In this document: positions 39,861-50,374 of the stretch, in pieces | Numbering within the stretch: position 1 is the stretch's first letter | Layout: each line of letters opens with the position of its first letter | Assembly (NCBI GenBank): GCA_016938675.1 | Contig: JAFGUF010000012.1 | Coordinates: 1 to 64,000, forward strand | Reading direction: 5' to 3' | Source: Clostridia bacterium | Lineage (GTDB): Bacteria > Bacillota > Clostridia > Christensenellales > UMGS416 | DNA length: 64,000 nt | Made by a program: the position numbers and the translations under genes | The notes under the pieces: generated by a model | Databases searched by the model: none | What the model saw: the letters and a program-made list of their open reading frames with translations, nothing else | What the model was told of the DNA's origin: nothing

Positions 39861-40436
39861 TTATATTTCTCCGTTTAGTTCCTTCTTCAGTACGGCCTTT
39901 GCAGCATTGAGCCTGGATTTTACTGTACCTTCAGGTATCTTTAGTATATCGGCTATCTCCTTATAGCTTAGCTGCTCGAAATAGTAAAGAACCATGGGTA
40001 TTTTCAGTTTGTGTGAAAGCAGGTTTATATGTGCCATAAGAGTCAGATAGCTTGTTTTGGCCTCATATTCTTCTTCTGCTGAGAGAGCATAGTTAGTGTT
40101 TTCCAATACAAAATCTTTTTGCTCATTGCTGTCGTATAGGTTATAGAAAACGTCTTTTCTCCGTTTTTCCTTTCTATAGTCGTCCTTATACCGGTTTATA
40201 CATACTCTAAAAAGCCATTGCCTGAAATATCCGCTGTCTACTCTTCCTAAAGTTTGCGCAGCTTTAATCCACGTCTCCTGAAACAGGTCGTCCGCGTCAC
40301 TCCTGTTCAGCGTTAATCTGAAACACAAGTTATAAAGTGGTTTTTTATATTTATTTATAAGTGTGTTTATGTCCGGTTCCGAATGTACATTCTCTAATCT
40401 CTCTGCGGAGGCGTATTCATTTTGCTGTGTATACAC
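39861..40436 (-). CDS. Sigma-70 family (ECF/SigI-like) RNA polymerase sigma factor
   Basis: A 191-residue sigma factor. Region 2 is LINKYKKPLYNLCFRLTLNRSDADDLFQETWIKA (cited in part), with FRQWLFRVCINRYKDDYRK. Region 4 is LKIPMVLYYFEQLSYKEIADILKIPEGTVKSRLNAAKAVL (cited in part). This is ordinary ECF architecture. The frame begins with GTG, with GGAG about 10 bases upstream. The downstream RsgI-like membrane protein starts at the very next base and is the likely anti-sigma factor. Confidence 0.93.
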   Translation of the reverse strand: MYTQQNEYASAERLENVHSEPDINTLINKYKKPLYNLCFRLTLNRSDADDLFQETWIKAAQTLGRVDSGYFRQWLFRVCINRYKDDYRKEKRRKDVFYNLYDSNEQKDFVLENTNYALSAEEEYEAKTSYLTLMAHINLLSHKLKIPMVLYYFEQLSYKEIADILKIPEGTVKSRLNAAKAVLKKELNGEI

Positions 40437-40599
40437 TATTTGCTATCTCCTCTCATCTATGTAAACGTAAAAAAAGCCAAATTGTTCGGTTATAATCGAA
40501 AAAAAATAAATAAATTTCGCTATAAAGATAATTGTAAACTAAATATCAGCTTTATTCATTATATTTTTCTACTTTTTTTGATGTTTTATTTTTTAGCAG

Positions 40600-40623
40600 C
40601 AAAAAGCCGCCCGTAGGCGGCAA
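40600..40623 (-). terminator. Terminator of the GntR/DUF1648 operon
   Basis: On the minus strand GCCGCC-TACG-GGCGGC is followed by TTTTTGC, about 70 bases after the DUF1648 gene. The rest of the 40437-40692 gap holds no gene. Confidence 0.85.
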
Positions 40624-40692
40624 TAAAGCATACTAAAATATAATTTTATAGGTTTTATCAGTTATATAAAGGCATATAACATGACAAAAGCC

Positions 40693-41799
40693 TTAAAAGC
40701 TGAAATAAAGTGAAACTGCGACCATTGCCAGAATGCCAAAAACAATAAGCCAGCTCTGCCACCTTGCCCAGTTGGTTGTCCAGCCGGGGCTGAACCTTCT
40801 TTCCACGAAGACTGCCGGGTCTTCTTTGTTGTAGTAGAACATACCAAGCTTCCAGAACGCATCGTCGTCCCTTATAATTTCCGTTGATTCTGCCCTTTTG
40901 CCTTCAATTTTTATCCTGCTGCCCGATTGCCCCGTCATAATAGCCAGCACCACTGCATATACCAGTATGGCAGCGGAAGCAGCCATGGGAACATATAGCA
41001 TAGCCCACATCGGAAGCCGCACAAAGATTGACACCATAACAACCGTGAAAATGAGCAGCATCAGAAGCCCTGTTATAAAGAGAAAGATTGACCACCTGTA
41101 CCTGAAGGCATCACTCTGTACGGATGATGCTTCGGGGTCAGCCGGGTCAACTGATTTCTTGGCCATCTTCAGCACTATATTGATGCCGAAAAACAGCAGC
41201 GCCAAAAATGCCTGCATACCCACAACCTCATATATCAGCTTCATTGATTTCTGCGAGTAAACTATTGGGTTTCCCTGCAGGTCAAACCTCATAGGTATCA
41301 TGTTAGGCGCTAATCCGTATAATTTGACTGCGCTGTATAATGTGACGCCGATTAAAAGCGGATATACCAGATACCACGCGTTGCTAAGCGCTCTGCGTCC
41401 GCCGCTGACATTGGTATCCGCCGCAGATATCCTTTTTTCACTGATCTTCCAGCTGGCCTGCGCCTTGTATTTTTTTACCTTTATCCAGAAGAATACATAC
41501 AGCAGAAAATAGATTAGGATTGCAGACCAGATGATAACCTGCATATAAACAACCGCCAGATCCTCGCCAAGCATCACTGATGCCAGCACACTTGCGCCCA
41601 TCAGCACGGCTCCTATTCCTGCTGACAGCAAAGAGTATACTCTTCTCAGCTTTCTAAAGTAATCATTGCTCCATTGCGCCGCCGGAATGTTTATGCCGAA
41701 AACGATGTCTTTCCTCGTAATAAATGGCAATACGGCAAAAATAACAACTAAAGGAACAAAAATAATCAGGTTGGTAACTATGTTATAAGTGCTGCCCAT
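40693..41799 (-). CDS. DUF1648/DUF5808 membrane protein
   Basis: A 368-residue protein with about eight helices. Residues 165-200 carry the DUF1648 pattern (LAPNMIPMRFDLQGNPIVYSQKS), in which the P-x-H/R-F-x-x-x-G-x-P stretch follows a helix. Near the C-terminus DDDAFWKLGMFYYNKEDPAVFVERR with FSPGWTTNWA is the DUF5808 motif. Relatives such as YtrA-linked and SdpI-like proteins act in bacteriocin immunity or membrane stress. Its ATG overlaps the GntR stop by one base, so it is the last gene of the YbjQ-YhfC-GntR operon. Confidence 0.87.
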   Translation of the reverse strand: MGSTYNIVTNLIIFVPLVVIFAVLPFITRKDIVFGINIPAAQWSNDYFRKLRRVYSLLSAGIGAVLMGASVLASVMLGEDLAVVYMQVIIWSAILIYFLLYVFFWIKVKKYKAQASWKISEKRISAADTNVSGGRRALSNAWYLVYPLLIGVTLYSAVKLYGLAPNMIPMRFDLQGNPIVYSQKSMKLIYEVVGMQAFLALLFFGINIVLKMAKKSVDPADPEASSVQSDAFRYRWSIFLFITGLLMLLIFTVVMVSIFVRLPMWAMLYVPMAASAAILVYAVVLAIMTGQSGSRIKIEGKRAESTEIIRDDDAFWKLGMFYYNKEDPAVFVERRFSPGWTTNWARWQSWLIVFGILAMVAVSLYFSF

Positions 41800-42197
41800 C
41801 AGGCAAAGCCCTCCGTTTCGTTTTTTATTTCCAGTGCAGCCTCACGTACAAGACTGGCCGTCTCATCGCTGTCCATCCCTCTAGCCAGGCATTCAGCCAC
41901 AAACGGCTTCATCCATTCTTTTATTGATTCTTTGAATGCCTCATCCGCAGTATACGCGCTTGCTTCATTTACAACTGCGCCCATATTTCTATGGGCGCTT
42001 AAGTAGCCTTTCTGCTTTAGGATCGCATATGCCTTATTGACTGTGTGCAGGTTTATTCCCAGGTCTACTGCGAGTTTGCGCACCGTCGGCATCTTCTCCC
42101 CCGGCTTCAGCCGTCCTGTTGCAATTCCCCAAACTACGCTGTTAACGAGCTGTTCGTATAGCGCAGTCTCTGAATTCATGTCTATTTTAATAATCAA
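41799..42197 (-). CDS. GntR family regulator, YtrA subfamily
   Basis: A 132-residue protein with the GntR winged helix: ALYEQLVNSVVWGIATGRLKPGEKMPTVRKLAVDLGINLHTVNKAYAILKQKGYL (cited in part), then a short C-terminal helix pair typical of YtrA regulators that lack a ligand domain. The start is a TTG; AGGAGATG lies about 10 bases before it. It is encoded between YhfC and DUF1648 genes, the usual context for YtrA regulators, and probably binds the inverted repeat at 43404-43430 at the head of the operon. Confidence 0.9.
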   Translation of the reverse strand: MIIKIDMNSETALYEQLVNSVVWGIATGRLKPGEKMPTVRKLAVDLGINLHTVNKAYAILKQKGYLSAHRNMGAVVNEASAYTADEAFKESIKEWMKPFVAECLARGMDSDETASLVREAALEIKNETEGFA

Positions 42198-42213
42198 TGC
42201 TCTGTCTCATCTC

Positions 42214-43071
42214 CTAATAGTCCGATTCCAGTGCTTCCTGATCTTTCTCCTTAGGGTATATCTTGTTTGCATTTTCAAAGCGCTTTCTGCTCGTCATCGT
42301 ATAGATGAACATTCCTGCTGCGAATAGGCCAACCACTCCTTCGACGATATATGAGTTTACGCCCATGTTTGCAAGCAATGGAGCTGTTGTATCCATGGCT
42401 GTGTGAATCAAAATTACAAGCGTTGTAAACATCAGTTCCTTTTTCCGCACGATGCCTTCAGCTATCATAAGCGATAAACCGATATGGAAAAACAACGTGA
42501 AAAACCTTTCGATAAATGCGAGAGAGAAATCAGCTGCAGGGGTATTGATCAATGCCGACTTCGCAGCTTCCAATTGTGCGACCATTGCCTCGCCCTGCAC
42601 GCCCGCCTGCCTTGCGGATTCTATCATATTGGTAAATGTACCGGAATTTATCTGCAGCGATATGACGAAGTTCGATATATAGGCCAGTGTGATAAGCAGA
42701 ATAATCTCTATTCCGCCGTGTCCTATGCCGTGGCTTATGCCGCCGTAATAAGAAACCGTATCCTTCATAAAAAGCTTCATGGTGAAGTATCTGCCTGCCG
42801 TCTCAAATAGCGCGGCCGAGAAGGCAACGGTCAGCACATATAGAAAGAATCTGTTCTGAGCAAATTCAAGAAACCATTGCTGTGTCGAGATGAATCCTAA
42901 GATATTCATCCTTAATACTGCCTGGCTTACAAAGAATGATATTGCTCCCACCAAAAGAGCGCCTGCTATATTCTTACTCTTTTTTCTCAAAACCAGAAAG
43001 GCCGCAATCGGCAGTATTGTGCATCCAAGGCCTACCAGTATAATCATAATGATATTAATTTGGGGTACCAT
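42214..43071 (-). CDS. YhfC-family intramembrane metalloprotease-like protein
   Basis: A 285-residue protein with seven or eight helices and the conserved YhfC residues: SFFVSQ, LFETAGRYF (Glu), SHGIGHGGIE (two His and a Glu), FFHIGLSL and LIHTAMD (His, Asp). These polar residues inside helices suggest a buried metal site, as in CAAX-type (CPBP) proteases. The substrate is unknown. GGAGG precedes the ATG, one base from the YbjQ stop. Part of the GntR-controlled operon. Confidence 0.88.
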   Translation of the reverse strand: MVPQINIIMIILVGLGCTILPIAAFLVLRKKSKNIAGALLVGAISFFVSQAVLRMNILGFISTQQWFLEFAQNRFFLYVLTVAFSAALFETAGRYFTMKLFMKDTVSYYGGISHGIGHGGIEIILLITLAYISNFVISLQINSGTFTNMIESARQAGVQGEAMVAQLEAAKSALINTPAADFSLAFIERFFTLFFHIGLSLMIAEGIVRKKELMFTTLVILIHTAMDTTAPLLANMGVNSYIVEGVVGLFAAGMFIYTMTSRKRFENANKIYPKEKDQEALESDY

Positions 43072-43072
43072 A

Positions 43073-43390
43073 TCAATCCTCCAGTATTACTCCCGTACCA
43101 TATGCTACGAATTCGCTTGCGCCCTGCATTACTGCAGATGAAGCAAACCTCATGCCAACAATTGCGTTGCAGCCCTTGGATTTTGCGTCCTCAACCATGC
43201 GTCCTATTGCTATCTTGCGGGATTCATCCATCATCTCTGTGTATTCTGTTATCTCGCCGCCAACTATAGTCTTAAGCCCTGCCATGATATCCTTGCCGAT
43301 ATGTTTTGCTCTTACTGTTGAACCTTTAACATATCCTACTACTTCTTTAGTCTTTTTTCCTTCTATTTTATCGACTGTTGTTATTAACAT
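43073..43390 (-). CDS. YbjQ/UPF0145 family protein
   Basis: A 105-residue protein with the YbjQ pattern: ITTVDKIEGKKTKEVVGYVKG, then ARGLV-equivalent VRAKHIGKDIMAGLKTIVGGEITEYTEMM (cited in part), DAKSKGCNAIVGMRFASSAVMQGASEFVAYGTGV (cited in part). It forms pentamers in solved relatives and was once called a heavy-metal-binding domain; function is open. AAGGAGG precedes the ATG. First gene of the four-gene operon. Confidence 0.93.
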   Translation of the reverse strand: MLITTVDKIEGKKTKEVVGYVKGSTVRAKHIGKDIMAGLKTIVGGEITEYTEMMDESRKIAIGRMVEDAKSKGCNAIVGMRFASSAVMQGASEFVAYGTGVILED

Positions 43391-43403
43391 AAAAAGCCTC
43401 CTT

Positions 43404-43430
43404 ATTTGTTATATAACAACTATAACAAAT
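43404..43430. promoter_or_regulatory. Candidate GntR (YtrA-type) operator
   Basis: ATTTGTTAT (43404-43412) and ATAACAAAT (43422-43430) are perfect inverted arms with a 9-base spacer; TTGTTATATAACAA (43406-43419) is a shorter palindrome inside. It lies 14 bases before the YbjQ start and is the likely site for the GntR regulator of the operon. Confidence 0.7.
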
Positions 43431-43538
43431 AGAAGGCGTATTGTCAATTGAATTGCACTAAAACCGCAAATATTTGATTGACTTATACAAAGCACAACAC
43501 AAAATGTGTTGTTAAGGTACCTTTATTACATGGGGCAA

Positions 43539-44735
43539 TCAAAAATGATCCTGCAGATGTATGGGCCTTTTTGCGAAAACCTTGTTCAGCTCCTTATGTT
43601 TGGATATCACCTTAATGTCTTTCCTGTGTGCCACTTCATCAATGCACGCATACCCGGATACCAACTGGTTCAGGACTTGTACTGAGCATTCCATGTCGGG
43701 CACTTTATTGGATGTTTTTTTGGCGGTAATAGTGCCGTCTTCAACATCCAGATCAAATACACCACAGTTTTCCTGAATATTATCATCTGCAATTTGAATG
43801 GATATATTCATGTTTTCCGCTTCCGTTTTTATGGTGGAGAGCGCCTTTTCAGCATTCATAATCCTCATCATGCCGCCGGGCTCCGAGCGCATGCCTACAT
43901 TCCATGCATCATCTGAAATTCCGTAGGGTTCAATAGCAGGCGGCAGGCTAAATCTAACTTCCTTTGTGGATGGCGCAAGCCGGTAGATAAACCTCATAAT
44001 CATGTCGAAAGACTCCCTGTCAATAAAGGCCATATCCAGTATTTTTATCTTTGAGAAATATACTTCGAACTTTTCATAGATATATTTGAAATACGCGCAC
44101 GGAGTGCCGTCTTCCTGATAAAGCACATACATGCGGCTACTGCTGGTAAATGGGTTTTCCTGCAGCACCCTGTCCCAGAACCATCCCTGCCTTTGCACCA
44201 TAAAATTCATGCCCTCTGCATAGCTTGTGTATATCGCCATTATATCCTTGGAAAGATCCTCTTTTGTTCCGGGTATATGCTCTCTCGCTTCCAAATCAAA
44301 ATAGCAATAGCTTATTTTTTCGGGGTTCATTGTCACAGTAGTGTTCTTCCTGCAAAGCTCATATCCGTAGTTCCTGTAAAACGGGTGTGAGAAAGGATAA
44401 AGGTAGGACATTACATAATTATCCTCATACATTTCCCTCAAAGTATAGTCAAACAGGCGTGAAATATAGCCTTTCCTCCTGTTTTCCGGGTAAGATGATA
44501 CATCCCCTATTCCTCCGGTTTTCACATAAGAGCTGTTCAGGTACATCTGCAGTTCAAAAAGACGCAAACCTACAGGGAATCTGCCTGTTTCATCCTCCAG
44601 CACTCTGATAGTTTCCGTCAGAAAGCCGCCCTTTTCTATGTCTTGATACGCATTTTCCGCATTGAAAAAAAATGCAGTCGCGCTCAAATTGGCGAAGTCT
44701 TTGGCTTCGGACTCCTTAATCTTTCTGTAATTCAT
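43539..44735 (-). CDS. Eis-like GNAT N-acetyltransferase
   Basis: A 398-residue protein of the enhanced-intracellular-survival type: an N-terminal GNAT domain with VSSYPENRRKGYISRLFDYTL near residues 79-99 (acetyl-CoA loop R-R-K-G), HPFYRNYGYE, a second GNAT-like half, and a C-terminal SCP2-like domain (CGVFDLDVEDGTITAKK, then VLNQLVSGYA). Eis proteins acetylate amines, including aminoglycosides, at several positions. Here it is a lone gene and the substrate is unknown. GAAGGGA precedes the ATG. Confidence 0.92.
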   Translation of the reverse strand: MNYRKIKESEAKDFANLSATAFFFNAENAYQDIEKGGFLTETIRVLEDETGRFPVGLRLFELQMYLNSSYVKTGGIGDVSSYPENRRKGYISRLFDYTLREMYEDNYVMSYLYPFSHPFYRNYGYELCRKNTTVTMNPEKISYCYFDLEAREHIPGTKEDLSKDIMAIYTSYAEGMNFMVQRQGWFWDRVLQENPFTSSSRMYVLYQEDGTPCAYFKYIYEKFEVYFSKIKILDMAFIDRESFDMIMRFIYRLAPSTKEVRFSLPPAIEPYGISDDAWNVGMRSEPGGMMRIMNAEKALSTIKTEAENMNISIQIADDNIQENCGVFDLDVEDGTITAKKTSNKVPDMECSVQVLNQLVSGYACIDEVAHRKDIKVISKHKELNKVFAKRPIHLQDHF

Positions 44736-44758
44736 TTTTTTCCCTTCTTACTTCATTC

Positions 44759-44789
44759 AAAAATAAAGGCTGCCTTTAAAAGACAGCCG
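44759..44789 (-). terminator. Terminator of the dnaG-rpoD operon
   Basis: On the minus strand a GGCTG/CAGCC-based hairpin with internal CTTT/AAAG pairing is followed by TTTATTTTTG, about 12 bases after the rpoD stop. Confidence 0.75.
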
Positions 44790-44800
44790 AAAATAAACTA

Positions 44801-45937
44801 CTAATCGAGATAATCCTTAAGCTTTTTGGATCTGCTGGGGTGGCGCAGCTTCCGCAGTGCCTTGGCCTCTATCTGGCGTATTCTTTCTCTGGTTACTTCG
44901 AATTCCTTGCCTACTTCCTCCAGCGTCCTTGCCCTGCCGTCATCCAGGCCAAACCTTAATCTTAACACCTTTTCTTCTCTCGGAGTTAATGTATCAAGCA
45001 CCTCGGTAAGCTGCTCTTTAAGCATAGTAAATGCCGCAGCCTCAGATGGAGCCGGCGCATCGTCATCGGGTATAAAGTCGCCTAAGTGGCTGTCTTCCTC
45101 TTCACCAATCGGAGTCTCTAGTGATACAGGCTCCTGCGCTATTTTCATGATCTCGCGAACCTTGTCAACGGATATACCCATCACTTCTGCTATTTCCTCC
45201 GGCTGAGGGTCGCGTCCGAATTCCTGCAGCAGCTGGCGTGATACCTTTATTAATTTATTGATAGTTTCAACCATGTGCACAGGTATTCTTATAGTTCTTG
45301 CCTGGTCTGCTATTGCCCTTGTGATAGCCTGCCTTATCCACCATGTGGCATAGGTCGAAAATTTGTAGCCCTTTCGGTAGTCGAACTTTTCAACCGCCTT
45401 GATAAGGCCCAGGTTTCCCTCCTGAATCAGGTCAAGAAACTGCATTCCCCTGCCAACATACCTTTTCGCTATGGATACAACCAGCCTTAAATTAGCCTCT
45501 GCCAGCTTCTTTTTGGCTTCTTCGTCATTTTCCTCCATACGCTTAGCAAGTATTATTTCCTCTTCGGCAGTCAGAAGCGGAACTTTGCCGATTTCTTTCA
45601 AGTACATTCTCACCGGGTCGTCTATGTTGATAGTATCCGGCGCAGATATGTCCATTTCCTCTGCCAGCATCCTGTCGGATACACCTGCACCGATATATTC
45701 TATCTGCAGGTTGCTAAGGCGTTCGTATATTCGGTCTATTTCTTCACTGGTTAATTCTATTCCGTCTAAAGCAGCGGCTATGTCGCTTTCGCTTAGCTCG
45801 CCCTGGTCTTTTCCTATTTCAATAAGCAGGTCTATTCTTTCTTCCTTGCTTTTGTTTGAGAAAAGCTTCTTTGTGATCTTCCTTTCCTTTTTCTTTTCGG
45901 CAGTCACTTTGTTTGTGTCCTCCATAGGTTTACTCAT
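44801..45937 (-). CDS. rpoD: Primary RNA polymerase sigma factor (sigma-A)
   Basis: A 378-residue sigma-A. Region 1.2 is [17 protein letters not shown], region 2 is [27 protein letters not shown] with [16 protein letters not shown], region 3 is [13 protein letters not shown], and region 4 is [17 protein letters not shown] with [22 protein letters not shown] (long motifs cited in part). It directs transcription of housekeeping genes. AAAGGAG precedes the ATG. It follows dnaG by 13 bases, the conserved macromolecular-synthesis arrangement of Firmicutes. Confidence 0.98.
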   Translation of the reverse strand: MSKPMEDTNKVTAEKKKERKITKKLFSNKSKEERIDLLIEIGKDQGELSESDIAAALDGIELTSEEIDRIYERLSNLQIEYIGAGVSDRMLAEEMDISAPDTINIDDPVRMYLKEIGKVPLLTAEEEIILAKRMEENDEEAKKKLAEANLRLVVSIAKRYVGRGMQFLDLIQEGNLGLIKAVEKFDYRKGYKFSTYATWWIRQAITRAIADQARTIRIPVHMVETINKLIKVSRQLLQEFGRDPQPEEIAEVMGISVDKVREIMKIAQEPVSLETPIGEEEDSHLGDFIPDDDAPAPSEAAAFTMLKEQLTEVLDTLTPREEKVLRLRFGLDDGRARTLEEVGKEFEVTRERIRQIEAKALRKLRHPSRSKKLKDYLD

Positions 45938-45950
45938 TTATTTCTCTCCT

Positions 45951-47753
45951 TTATACAAAAGACTGGCTTTTCTGGATTTTGTCCAGTTCCTGCAGCCTGC
46001 GTGCCAGTTCCTTTTTTTCGTCCTTGGTGGTGTGCGGGTCATTCATCTTGTGCTTTATCTCTATTCGCTGTCTCTTTATTATGCCGTGTTTTATTTTGGC
46101 TATGCATTCATCCATTGTCGTTTCATAGTCATTTATCAAATCCATCTGTTCCTGTCCCAGCTCCGCTGCCTGCTCCGCATTCAGGTGGGTCAAAAGCTTG
46201 CCGATGGTGGTCTTTTTCTCACCTAGGCTCAGGATGTCCTTTGCTATTGATTTTCTCGCCTCGCCTGTGAAATCATCCCAGGATATTTCCTTCAGCATTT
46301 TCTGTCTGCACCTGATGTCTGCTGCGGATAGCTGAAGGGCTATTCTTTCTGCCCTGATTAGCCCGGTGTCTTCTCTGCTTTCCTCTTCTCTTTCCGCTTT
46401 GCGTACTGGCCTCTCAGCGGATTCTTCTATAATTGGCGTTGGGCGCTTTTTTGCTTTTCCCAGTGCCCTTTTCGCTATCTGGGTCTCTGCGTCAATTGCG
46501 ACAATCGGGAAGCCTGTTTTGTTGTGCAGCCGCTTTTCATACATGCTCAGCTCAATAGGTGCATCTATATGAGCCAATACCTCTGTGCAGCACTCCTGCA
46601 GGAAGTTTTTCCTCTGCTCTTCATCTGCCATGTCGTATTTCGCCTCAATCACTGATATCTTATAGTCATTGAGCGTTTTCGCTTCACTCATTTTGTCCTG
46701 TATGCCCACTATGCCGTACTTCTTGGCGAAATCATCTGGGTCCACACCCTGAGGCATGGTCATTACTTTCACCTTTAGGCCTTCCGCCTGAAGAACATCC
46801 AGCCCTTTAAGCGTGGCTTTCTGCCCGGCTGTGTCTCCGTCGTAGCATATGTATACCTCGTCGGAGTATCTCTTTAGAAGCTTTGCCTGTCCCTCCGTCA
46901 ATGCAGTTCCGAGGGAGGCAAGCACCTGCGGCACTCCCGCCTGGTGCAGGGATATGACATCCATATACCCCTCAACTATTATCAGCTTGTCAACCGTCTG
47001 CATTTTATTAAGCGTGTGTATGCCATACAGGTTGTAGCGCTTATTGAATATCGGCGTTTCCGGCGAGTTTAGGTATTTCGGCTTGCTATCGTCCATCACC
47101 CTGCCGCCGAATCCTATTATCCTCATGCGCCTGTCTATTATAGGGAACATGATCCTGTTGCGGAATGTGTCGTAATAGCCGCCCTCTTTTTCCTTAGTAA
47201 GCCCTATTTTAAAGAGCATCTCTTCGCTGGCGCCCTGCTCCAGCATATATTTGTACAGCCTGTTCCATTCATCATAGGCAAACCCCAGGCCGAACCTTTT
47301 CAGTATCGTGTCGCTTATTCCTCTTCCGGCTATGTAATCCCGTGCCTTCTTGCCGCCCTCTTCAAATAGATTGCTTCTGTACCATCTCGCTGCCTCTTTC
47401 ATCAGCTCGTACATTTTCTCTTTTTCGTCCGTTGGAATATACGCTTCCTTGCTGCTGCTTTTGGGCAGAGGCAGGCTTGCTCTTTCAGCGAGAAATGCAA
47501 CCGCCTCCTTAAAATCCATACGCTCTACCTTCTGTATGAAGCCTATGGCGTCTCCACCCGCGTGGCAGCCGAAGCAGTGATAGAACTGCTGATTGGCATT
47601 AACGGAAAATGAAGGTGTTTTTTCGCCGTGAAAAGGACACAGCCCCCAGTAATTCGCTCCCTTTTTTCTCAATGAAACATAAGGAGATATTACATCGACT
47701 ATGTCGTTCCTGTCGAGCACTTGCTCAATAAAATCCTGCGAAAAAAATGCCAC
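45951..47753 (-). CDS. dnaG: DNA primase
   Basis: A 600-residue primase. The zinc-binding domain has CPFHGEKTPSFSV and FYHCFGCHAGGDAIGF (about 39-70). The TOPRIM core has IIVEGYMDVISLHQAG, ASLGTALTEGQ and CYDGDTAGQKA with the catalytic Glu and Asp residues (about 255-320). The C-terminal helicase-interacting domain spans about 450-600. The start is a GTG with GGAGGG 6 bases before it. It synthesises RNA primers for replication and is cotranscribed with rpoD. Confidence 0.97.
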   Translation of the reverse strand: MAFFSQDFIEQVLDRNDIVDVISPYVSLRKKGANYWGLCPFHGEKTPSFSVNANQQFYHCFGCHAGGDAIGFIQKVERMDFKEAVAFLAERASLPLPKSSSKEAYIPTDEKEKMYELMKEAARWYRSNLFEEGGKKARDYIAGRGISDTILKRFGLGFAYDEWNRLYKYMLEQGASEEMLFKIGLTKEKEGGYYDTFRNRIMFPIIDRRMRIIGFGGRVMDDSKPKYLNSPETPIFNKRYNLYGIHTLNKMQTVDKLIIVEGYMDVISLHQAGVPQVLASLGTALTEGQAKLLKRYSDEVYICYDGDTAGQKATLKGLDVLQAEGLKVKVMTMPQGVDPDDFAKKYGIVGIQDKMSEAKTLNDYKISVIEAKYDMADEEQRKNFLQECCTEVLAHIDAPIELSMYEKRLHNKTGFPIVAIDAETQIAKRALGKAKKRPTPIIEESAERPVRKAEREEESREDTGLIRAERIALQLSAADIRCRQKMLKEISWDDFTGEARKSIAKDILSLGEKKTTIGKLLTHLNAEQAAELGQEQMDLINDYETTMDECIAKIKHGIIKRQRIEIKHKMNDPHTTKDEKKELARRLQELDKIQKSQSFV

Positions 47754-48053
47754 TTACTGCCCTCCATATTGATTTATTTGACACCGGCTTGCTTTTCCCT
47801 CTTTATTATCCGAATTTATTTCAAATGTTTACAAATAACTGCTTTGCGTGCATGAAGGTGAATATTATATACGCATTTTCCTTGATATTCAATCAATTCA
47901 AAGCTAATATGAAATAAGGCAATATTTATTTTTAAATACTCTTGCATAATATTGCGATTCAACTTAATATATTTATAAGTAATTTTCACATTCATTTTGC
48001 AGGCATACTTTGTAATCAATTAGCTATTTATATAAAAAGAAGAGGAGATTCTT
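47754..48053. other. A+T-rich divergent intergenic region
   Basis: About 300 bases separate dnaG (minus) from the gene at 48054 (plus). A minus-strand frame at 47816-48019 has no ribosome-binding site and reads like random A+T-rich sequence. I see no gene, RNA or clear operator; the dnaG and 48054 promoters must lie here. Confidence 0.5.
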
Positions 48054-48698
48054 ATGACTGTTAATTTCACCCCAAGCCTGGTTATGGCGCTGACTGACTT
48101 CATTCCCGTTATTTTATTTCTCGCAGGTTCTATTGTGCTTTCATGCTACATGAAAAGAAATTCGTGTACAGTTTGCTTCGTGCTTTTCATATTAGGCGCG
48201 CTGATAGTTAACTTCGGCGGCTTTGCCAAGGCCACATGGAAGCTGCTGCTTGCAACATCCGGAAAAAATATTCCCTGGCTTGATGACCTGCAGTTTCTTT
48301 TTATGGGAATAGGCACACTGCTTATTTTTATCTCGCTGCTTTCCCTAGTAGTCAGAAAGAAAAAGCAGGAGAAATTTCTTGTGCCGGCCGCAATATTCAC
48401 AATCAAGGACACCAACATGTTTTATTATCTTCTCGCTCTGGTAATCATCTCTACCACAGGATACCTTGCCTGCCTTGCAATACTATCTGCCAAGCAGAAG
48501 AACCGTATTTCAATGATTTTCTACATAATATACTGGGTTATTTCCCTTGCTATGGGCGGGCTCTCCGGAAAGGGCGAGCTGGAAAGCGTAAACTGGATCG
48601 CCCAGTCCATAAACACTCTGGGTATGCTTTTGCTGCTGGCTGCTCATATCAGGCTGAATAAAAGGGATATTGAGATGAAAGCAGAAAACGCTGCTTAG
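48054..48698 (+). CDS. Membrane protein of unknown function
   Basis: A 214-residue protein with six hydrophobic helices; GKNIPWLDDLQFLFMGIG and GGLSGKGELESVNWIAQSINTLG are the notable loops, and the C-terminus is charged (RLNKRDIEMKAENAA). Cys pairs occur in SCYMKRNSCTVC near 31-42. I do not recognise the family. GAGGAG precedes the ATG. It is a lone gene between dnaG and eno, ending at a bidirectional terminator. Confidence 0.78.
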   Translation: MTVNFTPSLVMALTDFIPVILFLAGSIVLSCYMKRNSCTVCFVLFILGALIVNFGGFAKATWKLLLATSGKNIPWLDDLQFLFMGIGTLLIFISLLSLVVRKKKQEKFLVPAAIFTIKDTNMFYYLLALVIISTTGYLACLAILSAKQKNRISMIFYIIYWVISLAMGGLSGKGELESVNWIAQSINTLGMLLLLAAHIRLNKRDIEMKAENAA

Positions 48699-48755
48699 CA
48701 AAACTTAAGTAGTGGCGGAAATGATCAGCTTTTAACTATTCGCAAACGCAGCACA

Positions 48756-48786
48756 AAGCCGCCTGTATATCAGGCGGCTTGTTTTT
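48756..48786. terminator. Bidirectional terminator (48054 gene and eno)
   Basis: AAGCCGCCTG-TATAT-CAGGCGGCTT is a perfect 10-bp stem followed by GTTTTTAAC, between two convergent genes. Confidence 0.92.
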
Positions 48787-48818
48787 AACTTTAGTTTATA
48801 TGTCAGATAATTTATATT

Positions 48819-50183
<1,365 letters not shown>

Positions 50184-50261
50184 TTATATAATTCCTTTGC
50201 AATGCATTTATATTGTTAGCATTGTCTAACTATATTTTATCATCATTAACTGTTATGTCAA

Positions 50262-50275
50262 GTGACCTAAGTCAC
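50262..50275. promoter_or_regulatory. CRP-like palindrome upstream of the ACT-domain gene
   Basis: GTGAC-CTAA-GTCAC, a perfect 14-base palindrome fitting GTGA-N6-TCAC, in the eno/ACT divergent region. It is about 90 bases from the TATAAT box at 50347-50352, so class II control there is unlikely. It could act on another promoter or on eno. Confidence 0.4.
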
Positions 50276-50374
50276 ATAGCAGTATTTTAGTATGTGAATA
50301 TTTATGCATTGGAGTTGATTTATTTCAAAAAATATGCATACTAGTATATAATACGAGGCGGAGGAATACGATTT

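Noticed and set aside
47816-48019. 67-codon frame between dnaG and the 48054 gene
   Set aside because: A+T-rich, no ribosome-binding site, amino-acid composition of random sequence.
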